Positions 32,125 to 40,984 of a stretch of DNA of 64,000 nt are shown here, in pieces (position 1 is the first letter of the stretch; each line of letters begins with the position of its first letter). Made by a program: the position numbers and the translations under genes. This DNA comes from Pseudomonas sp. FP1742 (GTDB lineage: Bacteria; Pseudomonadota; Gammaproteobacteria; Pseudomonadales; Pseudomonadaceae). The stretch covers positions 6,014,001-6,078,000 of the forward strand of contig NZ_CP117460.1 in NCBI RefSeq assembly GCF_030687145.1. The letters are read 5' to 3'. The notes under the pieces were generated by a model. It searched no databases, had not been told where the DNA came from, and saw only the letters and a list, made by a program, of their open reading frames with translations.

Positions 32125-32769
32125 TTACGTCCAAACGCCCAATGAAGGGATCGCCTGCACCGGCTGCAACCGCTCAAGCACTTCCCCCGTCAACACAACC
32201 TCATACGTATCCGCCGGCCGCCCCCACTGCTCCACAATGACCATGCGCTCTACCAGAAGCCCTGCCAATCCAGTAATCGTCTCGGCCAATTCCTCTACGA
32301 TTTCTTGGGTGCGCAACCACAAGCGATCATTAATGTCTGTCAGCTCAGCAATGATGCGATCAGACAACGCTGGATCCGTATCGGGATAGGCGATATTTCG
32401 AAGCAAATACCGCAACTCCCTTATTTTTGCGTGATCCTGTTCCGCTCCAAACTCTCCTTTCAGAATGGCTGCCGCTTTCGACTTATCGACGCGTTTCTCG
32501 GGCGAATGTTTTGGAGGCAATGTCTGCGCCATGGCGCCGGCGCAGAGGACCATCATCCGGGCTTCCAAATGTTCCTTCATGGCTTCGATCGACGTAATCG
32601 ACCGCGTCAAGGTAATGGAGGCCCCGCCATGGTGCGTCAGGCCCATGGTCACTTTCAGGGTCACATCACCCGTTTCAAAACCCAGGGCTCGGGCCACGAC
32701 GTAATGCCCCATTTCGTGATTGGCAATCTGCAGTGCATAGTCGCGCAGAGCCGCCGGCATGCTCTTCAT
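32125..32769 (-). CDS. Stand-alone HExxH protein, M41-peptidase-like
   Basis: The 214-residue protein has an HEMGH zinc-binding motif at residues 18-22 followed by YVVARALGFETG. This resembles the start of the FtsH C-terminal M41 peptidase domain, but the AAA+ and membrane parts of FtsH are absent. A helical region (about 100-185) follows. GAGGGG precedes the ATG. If zinc binding and the later acidic ligand are kept, it could be a peptidase; otherwise it is a binding protein. Its substrate is unknown, and neighbours (the mini-island and an Lrp gene) give no clear clue. Confidence 0.75.
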   Translation of the reverse strand: MKSMPAALRDYALQIANHEMGHYVVARALGFETGDVTLKVTMGLTHHGGASITLTRSITSIEAMKEHLEARMMVLCAGAMAQTLPPKHSPEKRVDKSKAAAILKGEFGAEQDHAKIRELRYLLRNIAYPDTDPALSDRIIAELTDINDRLWLRTQEIVEELAETITGLAGLLVERMVIVEQWGRPADTYEVVLTGEVLERLQPVQAIPSLGVWT

Positions 32770-32906
32770 TTCGATCCCCTCGCTTCACAGCCCCTGGTTG
32801 CGCATTCGACTACGAGTGACAATTTGTGTCCATCCAATTAACCCGTCGAGGGCATGGACTGCCTGTAATATGCCTGCCCATTGCTCTGTACCGCTGGAGA
32901 TACCCT

Positions 32907-33368
32907 TTGCCTGACACTCGCCCGCCCGTTCTCGACGAAATCGACCGCCAATTGATCGCCGCCCTGCAGATCAATGCCCGCGAAAGCGTGGCCATGCTCG
33001 CCCGGCAGTTGGGGATCGCCCGCACCACCGTCACGTCGCGCCTGGCGCGGCTGGAAAAGGCCAAGGTGATCACCGGTTACGGTGTGCGCCTGGGTCAGCG
33101 CGTGATCGATGGAGGGTTGCAGGCCTACGTCGGGATCACCGTGCAACCGCGCTCCGGCAAGGAGGTGCTGCGGCGGCTCAGCGCCATGGCTCAGGTGCAG
33201 CAGCTGTGCGCGGTGAGTGGCGAGTTTGATTATGTGGCGTGGTTGCGCACCGATTCGCCGGAGCAGCTGGATCAGTTGCTGGATCAGATCGGCAGTGTGG
33301 ATGGGGTGGAGAAGACTACGACTTCGATCATCTTGAGCAGCAAGATTGATCGGGGGCAGCCGGTTTGA
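32907..33368 (+). CDS. Lrp/AsnC family transcriptional regulator
   Basis: A TTG at 32907 with GGAG 7 bases upstream gives 153 residues, the normal length. The frame continues back to a GTG at 32826, but that extension is not Lrp-like. The N-terminal helix-turn-helix (about 10-60) contains DEIDRQLIAALQ and IARTTVTSRLARLEK. The C-terminal RAM ligand-binding domain follows. In P. putida the AsnC-family gene PP_0384 sits next to davB. Lysine or a pathway intermediate is therefore a likely ligand, but that is inference. A long dyad lies between this gene and davB. Confidence 0.85.
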   Translation: MPDTRPPVLDEIDRQLIAALQINARESVAMLARQLGIARTTVTSRLARLEKAKVITGYGVRLGQRVIDGGLQAYVGITVQPRSGKEVLRRLSAMAQVQQLCAVSGEFDYVAWLRTDSPEQLDQLLDQIGSVDGVEKTTTSIILSSKIDRGQPV

Positions 33369-33430
33369 GTTTTACCCTGGGGTCACGTGTTGTCGGCTAG
33401 CCCCCACATTGAACAGTGTGCAGCAGCAGA

Positions 33431-33465
33431 TCGTCGTATTGCACAAACATTTAGCAAAACGACGA
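33431..33465. promoter_or_regulatory. Dyad upstream of davB, candidate operator
   Basis: TCGTCGTATTGC (33431-33442) and GCAAAACGACGA (33454-33465) are inverted at 11 of 12 positions with an 11-base spacer. It lies 102 bases before the davB start. Its position next to an Lrp/AsnC gene suggests a regulator binding site. Confidence 0.5.
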
Positions 33466-33567
33466 CACATTGCGTCTTATTAACGTGTTCTACGCTCTCT
33501 AGAATGGCGACCATCTTTTCCTATACTCAGACGCGCATCCTGCGTCGGGTCGCCAGCAAGGTCAGCC

Positions 33568-35250
33568 ATGAACAAGAACAATCGCCATCCTGCAGACGGT
33601 AAAAAACCAGTCACTATTTTCGGCCCGGACTTTCCTTTCGCCTTTGACGACTGGATCGAACACCCGGCCGGCCTGGGGAGTATTCCAGCGCACAATCACG
33701 GCGCCGAAGTGGCGATTGTCGGGGCTGGCATCGCCGGTCTGGTGGCCGCCTATGAACTGATGAAACTGGGCCTGAAACCCGTCGTCTACGAAGCCTCGAA
33801 AATGGGCGGTCGTCTGCGCTCCCAGGCGTTCAACGGTGCCGAAGGCATCATCGCCGAGCTCGGCGGCATGCGCTTCCCGGTGTCGTCCACTGCGTTTTAC
33901 CACTACGTCGACAAGCTCGGCCTCGAGACCAAGCCCTTCCCGAACCCGCTGACCCCCGCGTCTGGCAGCACGGTGATCGATCTGGAAGGCAAAACCCATT
34001 ACGCACAGAAACTGGCGGATCTTCCTGCTCTGTTCCAGGAAGTGGCTGACGCTTGGGCCGATGCCCTGGAAGACGGTTCGCGCTTCGGCGAGATCCAGCA
34101 AGCGATCCGCGATCGCGACGTGCCGCGCCTCAAGGAATTGTGGAACACCTTGGTGCCGCTGTGGGACGACCGCACGTTCTACGACTTCGTCGCCACCTCC
34201 AAAGCCTTCGCCAAGCTCTCATTCCATCACCGCGAAGTGTTCGGCCAGGTCGGTTTCGGCACCGGCGGCTGGGACTCGGACTTCCCCAACTCGATGCTGG
34301 AAATCTTCCGCGTGGTAATGACCAACTGCGACGATCACCAGCACCTGGTGGTCGGCGGCGTGGAACAAGTGCCCCAGGGCATCTGGCGCCATGTGCCGGA
34401 GCGTTGCGTACACTGGCCGGAAGGCACCAGCCTCAGCTCGCTGCACAACGGCGCGCCACGTACTGGCGTGAAGAAAATCGCCCACGCGGCAGACGGCCGT
34501 TTTGCGGTCACCGATAACTGGGGCGACACCCGCGAGTACGCAGCAGTACTGACCACTTGCCAGAGCTGGCTGCTGACCACCCAGATCGAATGCGACGAGA
34601 GCCTGTTCTCGCAAAAAATGTGGATGGCCCTGGACCGTACCCGCTACATGCAGTCGTCGAAGACTTTCGTGATGGTCGACCGCCCGTTCTGGAAGGACAA
34701 AGACCCGGAAACCGGCCGCGACCTGATGAGCATGACCCTCACCGATCGCCTGACCCGCGGCACCTATTTGTTCGATAACGGCGACGACAAGCCTGGGGTG
34801 ATTTGCCTGTCGTACTCGTGGATGAGCGACGCCCTGAAAATGCTTCCACACCCCGTGGAAAAACGCGTGAAACTGGCTCTGGATGCGCTGAAGAAGATCT
34901 ACCCGAAAGTCGACATCGCCGCGCGCATCATCGGCGATCCGATCACCGTGTCGTGGGAAGCCGACCCGCATTTCCTCGGGGCTTTCAAAGGTGCCCTGCC
35001 CGGTCACTACCGCTACAACCAGCGCATGTACGCGCACTTCATGCAGGACGACATGCCGCCCGAGCAGCGCGGGATTTTCATCGCCGGCGATGACGTTTCA
35101 TGGACACCGGCGTGGGTTGAAGGCGCGGTGCAGACCTCGCTCAACGCGGTGTGGGGCATCATGAAACACTTCGGCGGTGAAACTCACGCCGAAAACCCGG
35201 GTCCAGGAGATGTGTTCAACGAGATCGGTCCGATCGCCCTGCCCGAGTAA
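33568..35250 (+). CDS. davB: Lysine 2-monooxygenase DavB
   Basis: The 560-residue flavoprotein has an FAD-binding Rossmann motif GAGIAG at residues 52-57 followed by MGGRLRS, typical of amine oxidase/tryptophan 2-monooxygenase flavoenzymes. Its length is that of P. putida DavB, which oxidatively decarboxylates L-lysine to 5-aminopentanamide. The next gene is a nitrilase-type amidase of DavA size, and the pair is the first two steps of the 5-aminovalerate route of lysine use. By sequence alone tryptophan 2-monooxygenase is the alternative, but the gene order favours lysine. AAGGT precedes the ATG. Confidence 0.9.
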   Translation: MNKNNRHPADGKKPVTIFGPDFPFAFDDWIEHPAGLGSIPAHNHGAEVAIVGAGIAGLVAAYELMKLGLKPVVYEASKMGGRLRSQAFNGAEGIIAELGGMRFPVSSTAFYHYVDKLGLETKPFPNPLTPASGSTVIDLEGKTHYAQKLADLPALFQEVADAWADALEDGSRFGEIQQAIRDRDVPRLKELWNTLVPLWDDRTFYDFVATSKAFAKLSFHHREVFGQVGFGTGGWDSDFPNSMLEIFRVVMTNCDDHQHLVVGGVEQVPQGIWRHVPERCVHWPEGTSLSSLHNGAPRTGVKKIAHAADGRFAVTDNWGDTREYAAVLTTCQSWLLTTQIECDESLFSQKMWMALDRTRYMQSSKTFVMVDRPFWKDKDPETGRDLMSMTLTDRLTRGTYLFDNGDDKPGVICLSYSWMSDALKMLPHPVEKRVKLALDALKKIYPKVDIAARIIGDPITVSWEADPHFLGAFKGALPGHYRYNQRMYAHFMQDDMPPEQRGIFIAGDDVSWTPAWVEGAVQTSLNAVWGIMKHFGGETHAENPGPGDVFNEIGPIALPE

Positions 35251-35262
35251 GAGGAATCCGAA

Positions 35263-36057
35263 ATGCGCGTAGCCCTTTACCAATGTCCACCGCTGCCCCT
35301 GGATGTCGCAGGCAACCTGCAACGCCTGCATCAATTGGCGCTGGAGGCCAAGGGCGCGGATTTGCTGGTGCTGCCGGAGATGTTCCTGACCGGCTACAAC
35401 ATCGGCATTGATGCGGTCAGCGTGCTGGCGGAGGTGCACAACGGTGAGTCGGCGCAGCAAATCGCGCGCATCGCCAAGACGGCGGGGATCGCCATTTTGT
35501 ATGGCTACCCGGAGCGTACCGAGGACGGGCAGATCTACAACGCCGTGCAGTTGATCGACGCCAATGGCGAGCGGCTGTGCAACTACCGCAAGACTCACTT
35601 GTTTGGCGACCTCGATCATTCGATGTTCAGCCCCGGGCCGGATGAGTTTCCGTTGGTTGAACTCAATGGCTGGAAGCTTGGCTTCTTGATCTGCTACGAC
35701 CTGGAGTTCCCGGAAAACGCCCGGCGTCTGGCGTTGGCCGGCGCCGAGCTGATCCTGGTGCCGACGGCGAACATGATTCCCTACGATTTCATCGCCGACG
35801 TCACCGTCCGCGCCCGGGCCTTCGAAAACCAGTGTTATGTGGCTTATGCCAACTACTGCGGGCACGAAGGCGAGATCCAGTATTGCGGCCAGAGCAGCAT
35901 CGCCGCGCCGGATGGCAGCCGTATCGCCCAGGCCGGCCTTGATGAAGCGCTGATTGTCGGTGAGCTGGATCGCCAGCTGATGATCGATTCCCGCGCCGCC
36001 AATCGCTACTTCCTCGATCGCCGTCCCGAGCTGTACGGTGATCTGAACAAGCGCTGA
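35263..36057 (+). CDS. davA: 5-aminopentanamidase DavA (nitrilase superfamily)
   Basis: The 264-residue C-N hydrolase has the full Glu-Lys-Cys catalytic triad: E39 in LPEMFLTGYN, K110 in YRKTHLFGD and C144 in LICYDLEFPE. It hydrolyses 5-aminopentanamide to 5-aminovalerate and ammonia in the cytoplasm. It starts 12 bases after davB and the two are clearly one operon. GAGG precedes the ATG. The downstream davDT genes (glutarate formation) are not in this window. Confidence 0.93.
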   Translation: MRVALYQCPPLPLDVAGNLQRLHQLALEAKGADLLVLPEMFLTGYNIGIDAVSVLAEVHNGESAQQIARIAKTAGIAILYGYPERTEDGQIYNAVQLIDANGERLCNYRKTHLFGDLDHSMFSPGPDEFPLVELNGWKLGFLICYDLEFPENARRLALAGAELILVPTANMIPYDFIADVTVRARAFENQCYVAYANYCGHEGEIQYCGQSSIAAPDGSRIAQAGLDEALIVGELDRQLMIDSRAANRYFLDRRPELYGDLNKR

Positions 36058-36065
36058 TCCACGAA

Positions 36066-36123
36066 GGGGGCGTTCTCAATCAGTTTCCCCGGCGCGGTGT
36101 GGAAACTCATTGAGAACGCCCCC
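36066..36123. other. 23-bp near-perfect hairpin between davA and pqqF
   Basis: The arms 36066-36088 and 36101-36123 are complementary at 22 of 23 positions around a 12-base loop. It starts 9 bases after the davA stop. No T-run follows on the plus strand. It is unrelated to the REP sequences seen elsewhere here. It may serve as a terminator or RNA 3'-end protector for davBA. Confidence 0.65.
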
Positions 36124-36164
36124 TAATCCGCTAGCATTAGCGCTTCTCTGTTCTGGAAGTGCTC

Positions 36165-38603
36165 ATGCCTGCGCTGAATCACCCCCACCTTCACACTGAA
36201 ACCCTGGCCACCGGCCTGCGGGTGACGCTGCGCCATGCTCCCGGTTTGAAACGCTGCGCCGCGGCGTTGCGGGTCGCTGCCGGCAGTCACGACGTGCCAT
36301 TGGCTTGGCCGGGGCTGGCGCACTTTCTTGAGCATTTGCTGTTCCTGGGTACAGAGCGCTTTCCCGCCCAACAAGGGCTGATGGCCTACGTACAAGGTCA
36401 TGGCGGGCAGGTGAATGCGCGCACCAGCGAACGGACAACAGACTTCTTTTTCGAACTGCCACCCCAGGCGTTCAGCGCTGGACTGGAGCGTCTGTCGGAC
36501 ATGCTCGCCCATCCGCGTATGAATCCGGACGATCAGCGGCGGGAACGGGAAGTGCTGCACGCCGAATTTGTCGCCTGGTCGCGGGATGCCACAGCCCAAC
36601 AGCAATTCGCGCTGTTCGATGGGCTCTCGGCGGCTCACCCGTTGCGGGCGTTTCATGCTGGCAACCGTTACAGCCTGCCGATTCCGCAGCCCGAGTTTCA
36701 GCAAGCCTTACAGGGCTTCTATCAGCGGTTTTATCAGACCGGCCAGATGACGCTGAGCCTGGCCGGCCCGCAGAGTCTCGACGAATTGAAAGGGATGGCG
36801 CAGAAGTTTGCCGCGGCCATTACCACCGGGGAGAAAGTCCCTCAGACAAAGCCCACCCTGTTGATGGATTCTTCGGCCAATAGTTATCAACAGGCTGGAG
36901 AACGTCGGCTGGATCTGCTGATCACCCTCGAAGCGCTGCCCGACTCATCGCCCGAAGCACTGGCGTTCCTGTGTCATTGGTTGAATGCCGCAAAACCCGG
37001 CGGCCTGTTGGCACAGCTGCAAAACTCTGGGCTGGCGGACAACCTGAAAGCCGCGCCGCTCTACCGCTACGCCGGGCAAGCCTTGCTGCACATCGAATTC
37101 ACGCTGCGGGCGAACGCCACGCAACCGGGCAGCGCAATCCGCGAACGGCTTCTGGATTGGCTGGGCTTTTTTGCCTCCCGTCAGGATTGGGCTCAATTGC
37201 GCGAAGAGTACGCAACCCTGCAGCAGCGCCAACAGCAAGTCAGCAGCGCCTTGCAACTGGCCCAACGGGACAGCGAGCAACTTGAACCGGGGTTATCCGA
37301 ACAGGGCGTTGTCGCACTCAAGGCAATCCTGAAACAAATCGGCGCTGTGGATAACTTCACCGGCCAGTGGCAACTGCCAACGCCCAATCCGTTTTTGCGT
37401 ACCGAGGCTCCAGCCGCGAATGCCGGGTTGATTCGCGGCCAGACCAGCGCTCATCGCGGCCTGCGGACCTTTGCCCAGGATCGCTCGCGCAGTCGCCGCG
37501 AGCGATCGCCGATGCAGTTCAGTCAGGCATTGCCGGATAACACGGATGAAGGTGCGGTGTATCTGCGCTGGCGCCTGGAATCCGCACCTCACAGCCGTCT
37601 TCAGACGAATCTGGAAAACAGCCTGGGGCCGTTGCGCGAAGATGCACGTCAGGCGGGTGTCGACGTTTCCTTCAGTGCATCGGGCAATGAATGGCTGCTG
37701 AAACTGACGGGCCTCCAGGAGCCGATGCCAACAGTCCTCGAGCATGTGCTGAAAGCGCTGACACAACCTGATGCCCGTTTCTCGCAAGAAGCACCGACGG
37801 CCCCCCCGTTGATGCCGATTCGACAGTTGCTCAAGGCGCTGCCCGATTTATGTCTTCAACACGCCGCGACCTCAGAAGACTTGCAGCAACTCTGGTCGAG
37901 CGCACGTTGGGATGGCCTGGCGACTGGTCTGTCGGCCCAAACGCAAGCAGCGATGGGGCTGGTCTTGAGTCGTGTGCCGGGAACGCCAGACCATCAATCG
38001 ACGCCGCCTTTATCGATCGCCTCACAGCATCTCTGGAACGCCGTCGATACCGGTTCCAGCGAACACGCGCTGTTACTCTTTTGTCCGACGGCCACCCATG
38101 AGATCGCCGATGAAGCCGCCTGGCGTTTACTCGCACACCTGTGCCAGACACCGTTCTACCAGCGCCTGCGGGTGGAACTGCAACTGGGTTACGCCGTGTT
38201 CAGCGGGCTGCGCCAGATAAACGGGCAGACGGGGTTGCTGTTTGGCGTGCAATCGCCGAGCGTCGCGCCTCTGGACCTGCTGCAGCACATCGAACTGTTC
38301 CTCAGCGAACTGGAAGGGATGATCGAAAGCATCGACGAAACCGCTTTCATCACTCAGCGCCAGGACTTGGCCGATCAATTCGACAGCACCGCCCTGCCCA
38401 ACGCCCAGGCCGCCGAACTGCTCTGGCAAGGCAAACTGGCCGGCCACTCGTCGGATTACCTGAAACGCTTGCCTCAGTCGATTCTAATGATCGAACGTGA
38501 AGCCTTGCTGGCGGCAGCGCAACGACTGAATCGGGCCGAAGGTGGCTGGCGCTGTCTGGCCAGCGGACCTTGCCCGACTACGCGTTGGCAAGTGGCAAAA
38601 TGA
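36165..38603 (+). CDS. pqqF: PQQ biosynthesis protease PqqF (M16 family)
   Basis: The ATG at 36165, five bases after GGAAG, gives 812 residues. The N-terminal half has the inverted zinc motif HFLEH (residues 53-57) of M16 peptidases such as insulysin and pitrilysin. PqqF trims the PqqA peptide around the cross-linked Glu-Tyr pair. In pseudomonads pqqF often precedes pqqA, as here. A 156-base gap before pqqA suggests a separate promoter for pqqA. An in-frame GTG at 36159 is less well placed. Confidence 0.93.
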   Translation: MPALNHPHLHTETLATGLRVTLRHAPGLKRCAAALRVAAGSHDVPLAWPGLAHFLEHLLFLGTERFPAQQGLMAYVQGHGGQVNARTSERTTDFFFELPPQAFSAGLERLSDMLAHPRMNPDDQRREREVLHAEFVAWSRDATAQQQFALFDGLSAAHPLRAFHAGNRYSLPIPQPEFQQALQGFYQRFYQTGQMTLSLAGPQSLDELKGMAQKFAAAITTGEKVPQTKPTLLMDSSANSYQQAGERRLDLLITLEALPDSSPEALAFLCHWLNAAKPGGLLAQLQNSGLADNLKAAPLYRYAGQALLHIEFTLRANATQPGSAIRERLLDWLGFFASRQDWAQLREEYATLQQRQQQVSSALQLAQRDSEQLEPGLSEQGVVALKAILKQIGAVDNFTGQWQLPTPNPFLRTEAPAANAGLIRGQTSAHRGLRTFAQDRSRSRRERSPMQFSQALPDNTDEGAVYLRWRLESAPHSRLQTNLENSLGPLREDARQAGVDVSFSASGNEWLLKLTGLQEPMPTVLEHVLKALTQPDARFSQEAPTAPPLMPIRQLLKALPDLCLQHAATSEDLQQLWSSARWDGLATGLSAQTQAAMGLVLSRVPGTPDHQSTPPLSIASQHLWNAVDTGSSEHALLLFCPTATHEIADEAAWRLLAHLCQTPFYQRLRVELQLGYAVFSGLRQINGQTGLLFGVQSPSVAPLDLLQHIELFLSELEGMIESIDETAFITQRQDLADQFDSTALPNAQAAELLWQGKLAGHSSDYLKRLPQSILMIEREALLAAAQRLNRAEGGWRCLASGPCPTTRWQVAK

Positions 38604-38759
38604 TCATTACCGGCGCTGCAATTAGCTTTCTCAAAGATTCGCAGCCAATCACTCTGTAATTTTGAGTAACATAGCCACCTAACTATCTGAACATCTCCGG
38701 CTGGAGGTGGACTATATGTGTAGGTCTCAACTGTCCCATCCACCTGAAGGAGCGCTTCT

Positions 38760-38834
38760 ATGTCCTGGTCCAAACCTGCTTACACCGACCTGCGTATCGG
38801 CTTCGAAGTCACCATGTACTTCGCAAGCCGCTAA
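38760..38834 (+). CDS. pqqA: PQQ precursor peptide PqqA
   Basis: The 24-residue peptide has the conserved Glu16 and Tyr20 in the F-E-V-T-M-Y core. PqqE cross-links these two residues, and they become pyrroloquinoline quinone. GAAGGAG precedes the ATG at 38760. A strong intrinsic terminator lies between pqqA and pqqB, which fits the need for far more PqqA substrate than Pqq enzymes. Confidence 0.96.
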   Translation: MSWSKPAYTDLRIGFEVTMYFASR

Positions 38835-38865
38835 GCTCTGCCGTTTGGTAGAGAATGCAGTGCTA

Positions 38866-38896
38866 CGCCTCGGCTTGCCGGGGCGTTTTTATTTTC
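38866..38896 (+). terminator. Intrinsic terminator/attenuator between pqqA and pqqB
   Basis: CGCCTCGGC (38866-38874) and GCCGGGGCG (38877-38885) form a 9-bp stem with one T-G pair, followed by TTTTTATTTT. It begins 32 bases after the pqqA stop and ends before the pqqB ribosome-binding site. Confidence 0.85.
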
Positions 38897-38918
38897 AGTT
38901 TTCCATGATGGAGCGGCC

Positions 38919-39830
38919 ATGTTTGTCCAGATTCTAGGTTCCGCCGCCGGCGGCGGTTTCCCCCAGTGGAACTGCAACTGCGCGAACTGCGCAGGTTTTC
39001 GCGACGGCAGCCTGCGGGCCGAGGCGCGTACCCAGTCGTCCATTGCAATTTCCGATGACGGTGTGAACTGGGTGCTGTGCAATGCTTCGCCGGACATCCG
39101 CGCCCAGCTCCAGAGTTTCGCGCCGATGCAGCCGGGACGCGCGCTGCGTGATACCGGCATCAGCGCAATCATCCTGATGGACAGCCAGATCGACCACACC
39201 ACCGGCCTGCTCAGTTTGCGCGAAGGCTGCCCGCATCAGGTCTGGTGCACTGACATGGTCCATGAAGACCTGAGTACCGGGTTCCCGTTGTTCACCATGT
39301 TGACCCACTGGAATGGCGGGTTGAACTGGAACCGTATCGAACTCGATCAGAGCTTCACCGTGCCGGCCTGCCCGAACCTGCGCTTCACCCCGCTGCCCCT
39401 GCGCAGCGCCGCCCCTCCGTACTCGCCGCACCGCTTTGACCCGCATCCGGGCGACAACATCGGCCTGATCGTCGAAGACCTGGGCACCGGCGGCAAACTG
39501 TTCTACGCACCGGGCCTGGGCAAGGTCGATGCACCGCTGCTGAAAATCATGGCCAGCAGCGATTGCCTGCTGGTGGACGGTACGATGTGGGATGACGACG
39601 AAATGCAGCGCCGTGGTGTCGGCACGCGCACGGGGCGGGAAATGGGCCACTTGGCGCAGAACGGCCCCGGCGGCATGCTCGAAGTGCTGGAACAACTGCC
39701 CAAGCAGCGCAAAGTGCTTATCCACATCAACAACACCAACCCGATTCTCGATGAGGATTCGCCAGAGCGTGCGGAGCTGGCCCGTCGTGAAGTTGAAGTG
39801 GCCTATGACGGCATGAGTATTGTGCTGTAG
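38919..39830 (+). CDS. pqqB: PQQ biosynthesis protein PqqB
   Basis: The 303-residue protein has a metallo-beta-lactamase fold. Near the N-terminus, QWNCNCANC holds the cysteines of the structural zinc site. The region [12 protein letters not shown] carries part of the second metal site. PqqB is reported to hydroxylate tyrosine in the cross-linked Glu-Tyr intermediate. It follows pqqA after the intercistronic terminator. A REP pair separates it from pqqC. Confidence 0.95.
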   Translation: MFVQILGSAAGGGFPQWNCNCANCAGFRDGSLRAEARTQSSIAISDDGVNWVLCNASPDIRAQLQSFAPMQPGRALRDTGISAIILMDSQIDHTTGLLSLREGCPHQVWCTDMVHEDLSTGFPLFTMLTHWNGGLNWNRIELDQSFTVPACPNLRFTPLPLRSAAPPYSPHRFDPHPGDNIGLIVEDLGTGGKLFYAPGLGKVDAPLLKIMASSDCLLVDGTMWDDDEMQRRGVGTRTGREMGHLAQNGPGGMLEVLEQLPKQRKVLIHINNTNPILDEDSPERAELARREVEVAYDGMSIVL

Positions 39831-39837
39831 CGGATGG

Positions 39838-39910
39838 CCTCTTCGCGGGCAAGCCACGCTCCCACAGGGATAGCGCTATCTCTGTGGGAGCAGGCCTGCC
39901 CGCGAAGGCG
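39838..39910. repeat. REP pair inside the pqq operon
   Basis: Inverted REP units (TTCGCGGGCAAGCCACGC and GGCCTGCCCGCGAA cores) lie between pqqB and pqqC, about 50 bases before the pqqC start. Unlike the other REP sites here it lies between genes of one operon and may modulate downstream expression. Confidence 0.88.
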
Positions 39911-39959
39911 CCCGACCAGACACCAAAGAATCCACCGGTTGTTCCCCCGGAGAACCGCA

Positions 39960-40712
39960 ATGACTGATACCCCAATGTCCCCCGCCGAATTCGAAGCGGC
40001 CCTGCGCGCCAAGGGCGCCTACTACCACATCTATCACCCGTATCACGTGGCGATGTATGAAGGCCGGGCGACCCGCGAGCAGATCCAGGGCTGGGTCGCC
40101 AACCGCTTTTACTATCAGGTGAACATCCCGCTCAAGGACGCTGCCATCCTGGCCAACTGCCCGGACCGCGAGATTCGTCGTGAGTGGATTCAGCGCCTGC
40201 TGGACCATGACGGCGCCCCCGGCGAAGACGGCGGTATCGAAGCCTGGTTGCGTCTTGGGCAAGCGGTCGGTCTCGACCCGGATCAGTTGCGCTCCCAGGA
40301 GCTGGTGCTGCCCGGCGTGCGTTTCGCCGTGGATGCCTACGTCAACTTCGCCCGCCGGGCCCGTTGGCAGGAAGCCGCCAGCAGTTCGCTGACCGAGCTG
40401 TTCGCGCCGCAGATCCACCAATCGCGCCTCGACAGTTGGCCGCAGCATTACCCGTGGATCGACCCGGCCGGCTACGAATATTTCCGCACACGCCTGGGCC
40501 AGGCGCGCCGGGATGTGGAACACGGTCTGGCGATCACGCTGCAGCATTACACTACGCGGGAAGGCCAGGAGCGCATGCTGGAAATTCTCCAGTTCAAACT
40601 GGACATTCTTTGGAGCATGCTCGATGCCATGAGCATGGCCTACGAACTGAACCGCCCGCCCTACCACAGCGTGACCGAACAGCGGGTCTGGCATAAAGGA
40701 ATCACCTTATGA
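39960..40712 (+). CDS. pqqC: Pyrroloquinoline-quinone synthase PqqC
   Basis: The ATG at 39960 gives 250 residues, the standard size. It contains [12 protein letters not shown] and [13 protein letters not shown], typical of the all-helical PqqC fold. The enzyme catalyses the last step, an eight-electron oxidation and ring closure to PQQ, without a metal or cofactor. Sequence upstream of 39960 in the same frame crosses the REP element and is not coding. The stop overlaps pqqD by four bases. Confidence 0.96.
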   Translation: MTDTPMSPAEFEAALRAKGAYYHIYHPYHVAMYEGRATREQIQGWVANRFYYQVNIPLKDAAILANCPDREIRREWIQRLLDHDGAPGEDGGIEAWLRLGQAVGLDPDQLRSQELVLPGVRFAVDAYVNFARRARWQEAASSSLTELFAPQIHQSRLDSWPQHYPWIDPAGYEYFRTRLGQARRDVEHGLAITLQHYTTREGQERMLEILQFKLDILWSMLDAMSMAYELNRPPYHSVTEQRVWHKGITL

Positions 40713-40984
40713 GTTTCGATCGCAGCAAAACCCCGACATGGCGCCCCGGCTACCGTTTCCAGTACGAACCGGCGCAAAAAGGCCATGTGTTGCTCTACCC
40801 CGAAGGCATGATCAAACTCAACGATAGCGCGGCGATGATCGGCGGCTTGATCGATGGCCAGCGGGATGTTGCGGCGATCATTGCCGAACTGGGCACGCAG
40901 TTCCCCGACGTGCCCGAGCTCGGTGACGACATCGAGCAATTCATGGAGGTCGCCCGTGCTCAGCACTGGATCGAACTTGCCTGA
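40709..40984 (+). CDS. pqqD: PqqA-binding chaperone PqqD
   Basis: The 91-residue protein is full-length PqqD, with [18 protein letters not shown] and KLNDSAAMI. PqqD is a RiPP recognition element that binds PqqA and delivers it to the radical-SAM enzyme PqqE. It overlaps pqqC by four bases and pqqE by 29 bases, so the three are translationally linked. Confidence 0.95.
   Translation: MSFDRSKTPTWRPGYRFQYEPAQKGHVLLYPEGMIKLNDSAAMIGGLIDGQRDVAAIIAELGTQFPDVPELGDDIEQFMEVARAQHWIELA

Noticed and set aside
32046..32240. 64-residue plus-strand frame with a hydrophobic start
   Set aside because: It overlaps the C-terminus of the HExxH protein and its second half is Pro/Ala-rich shadow sequence, with no clear ribosome-binding site.
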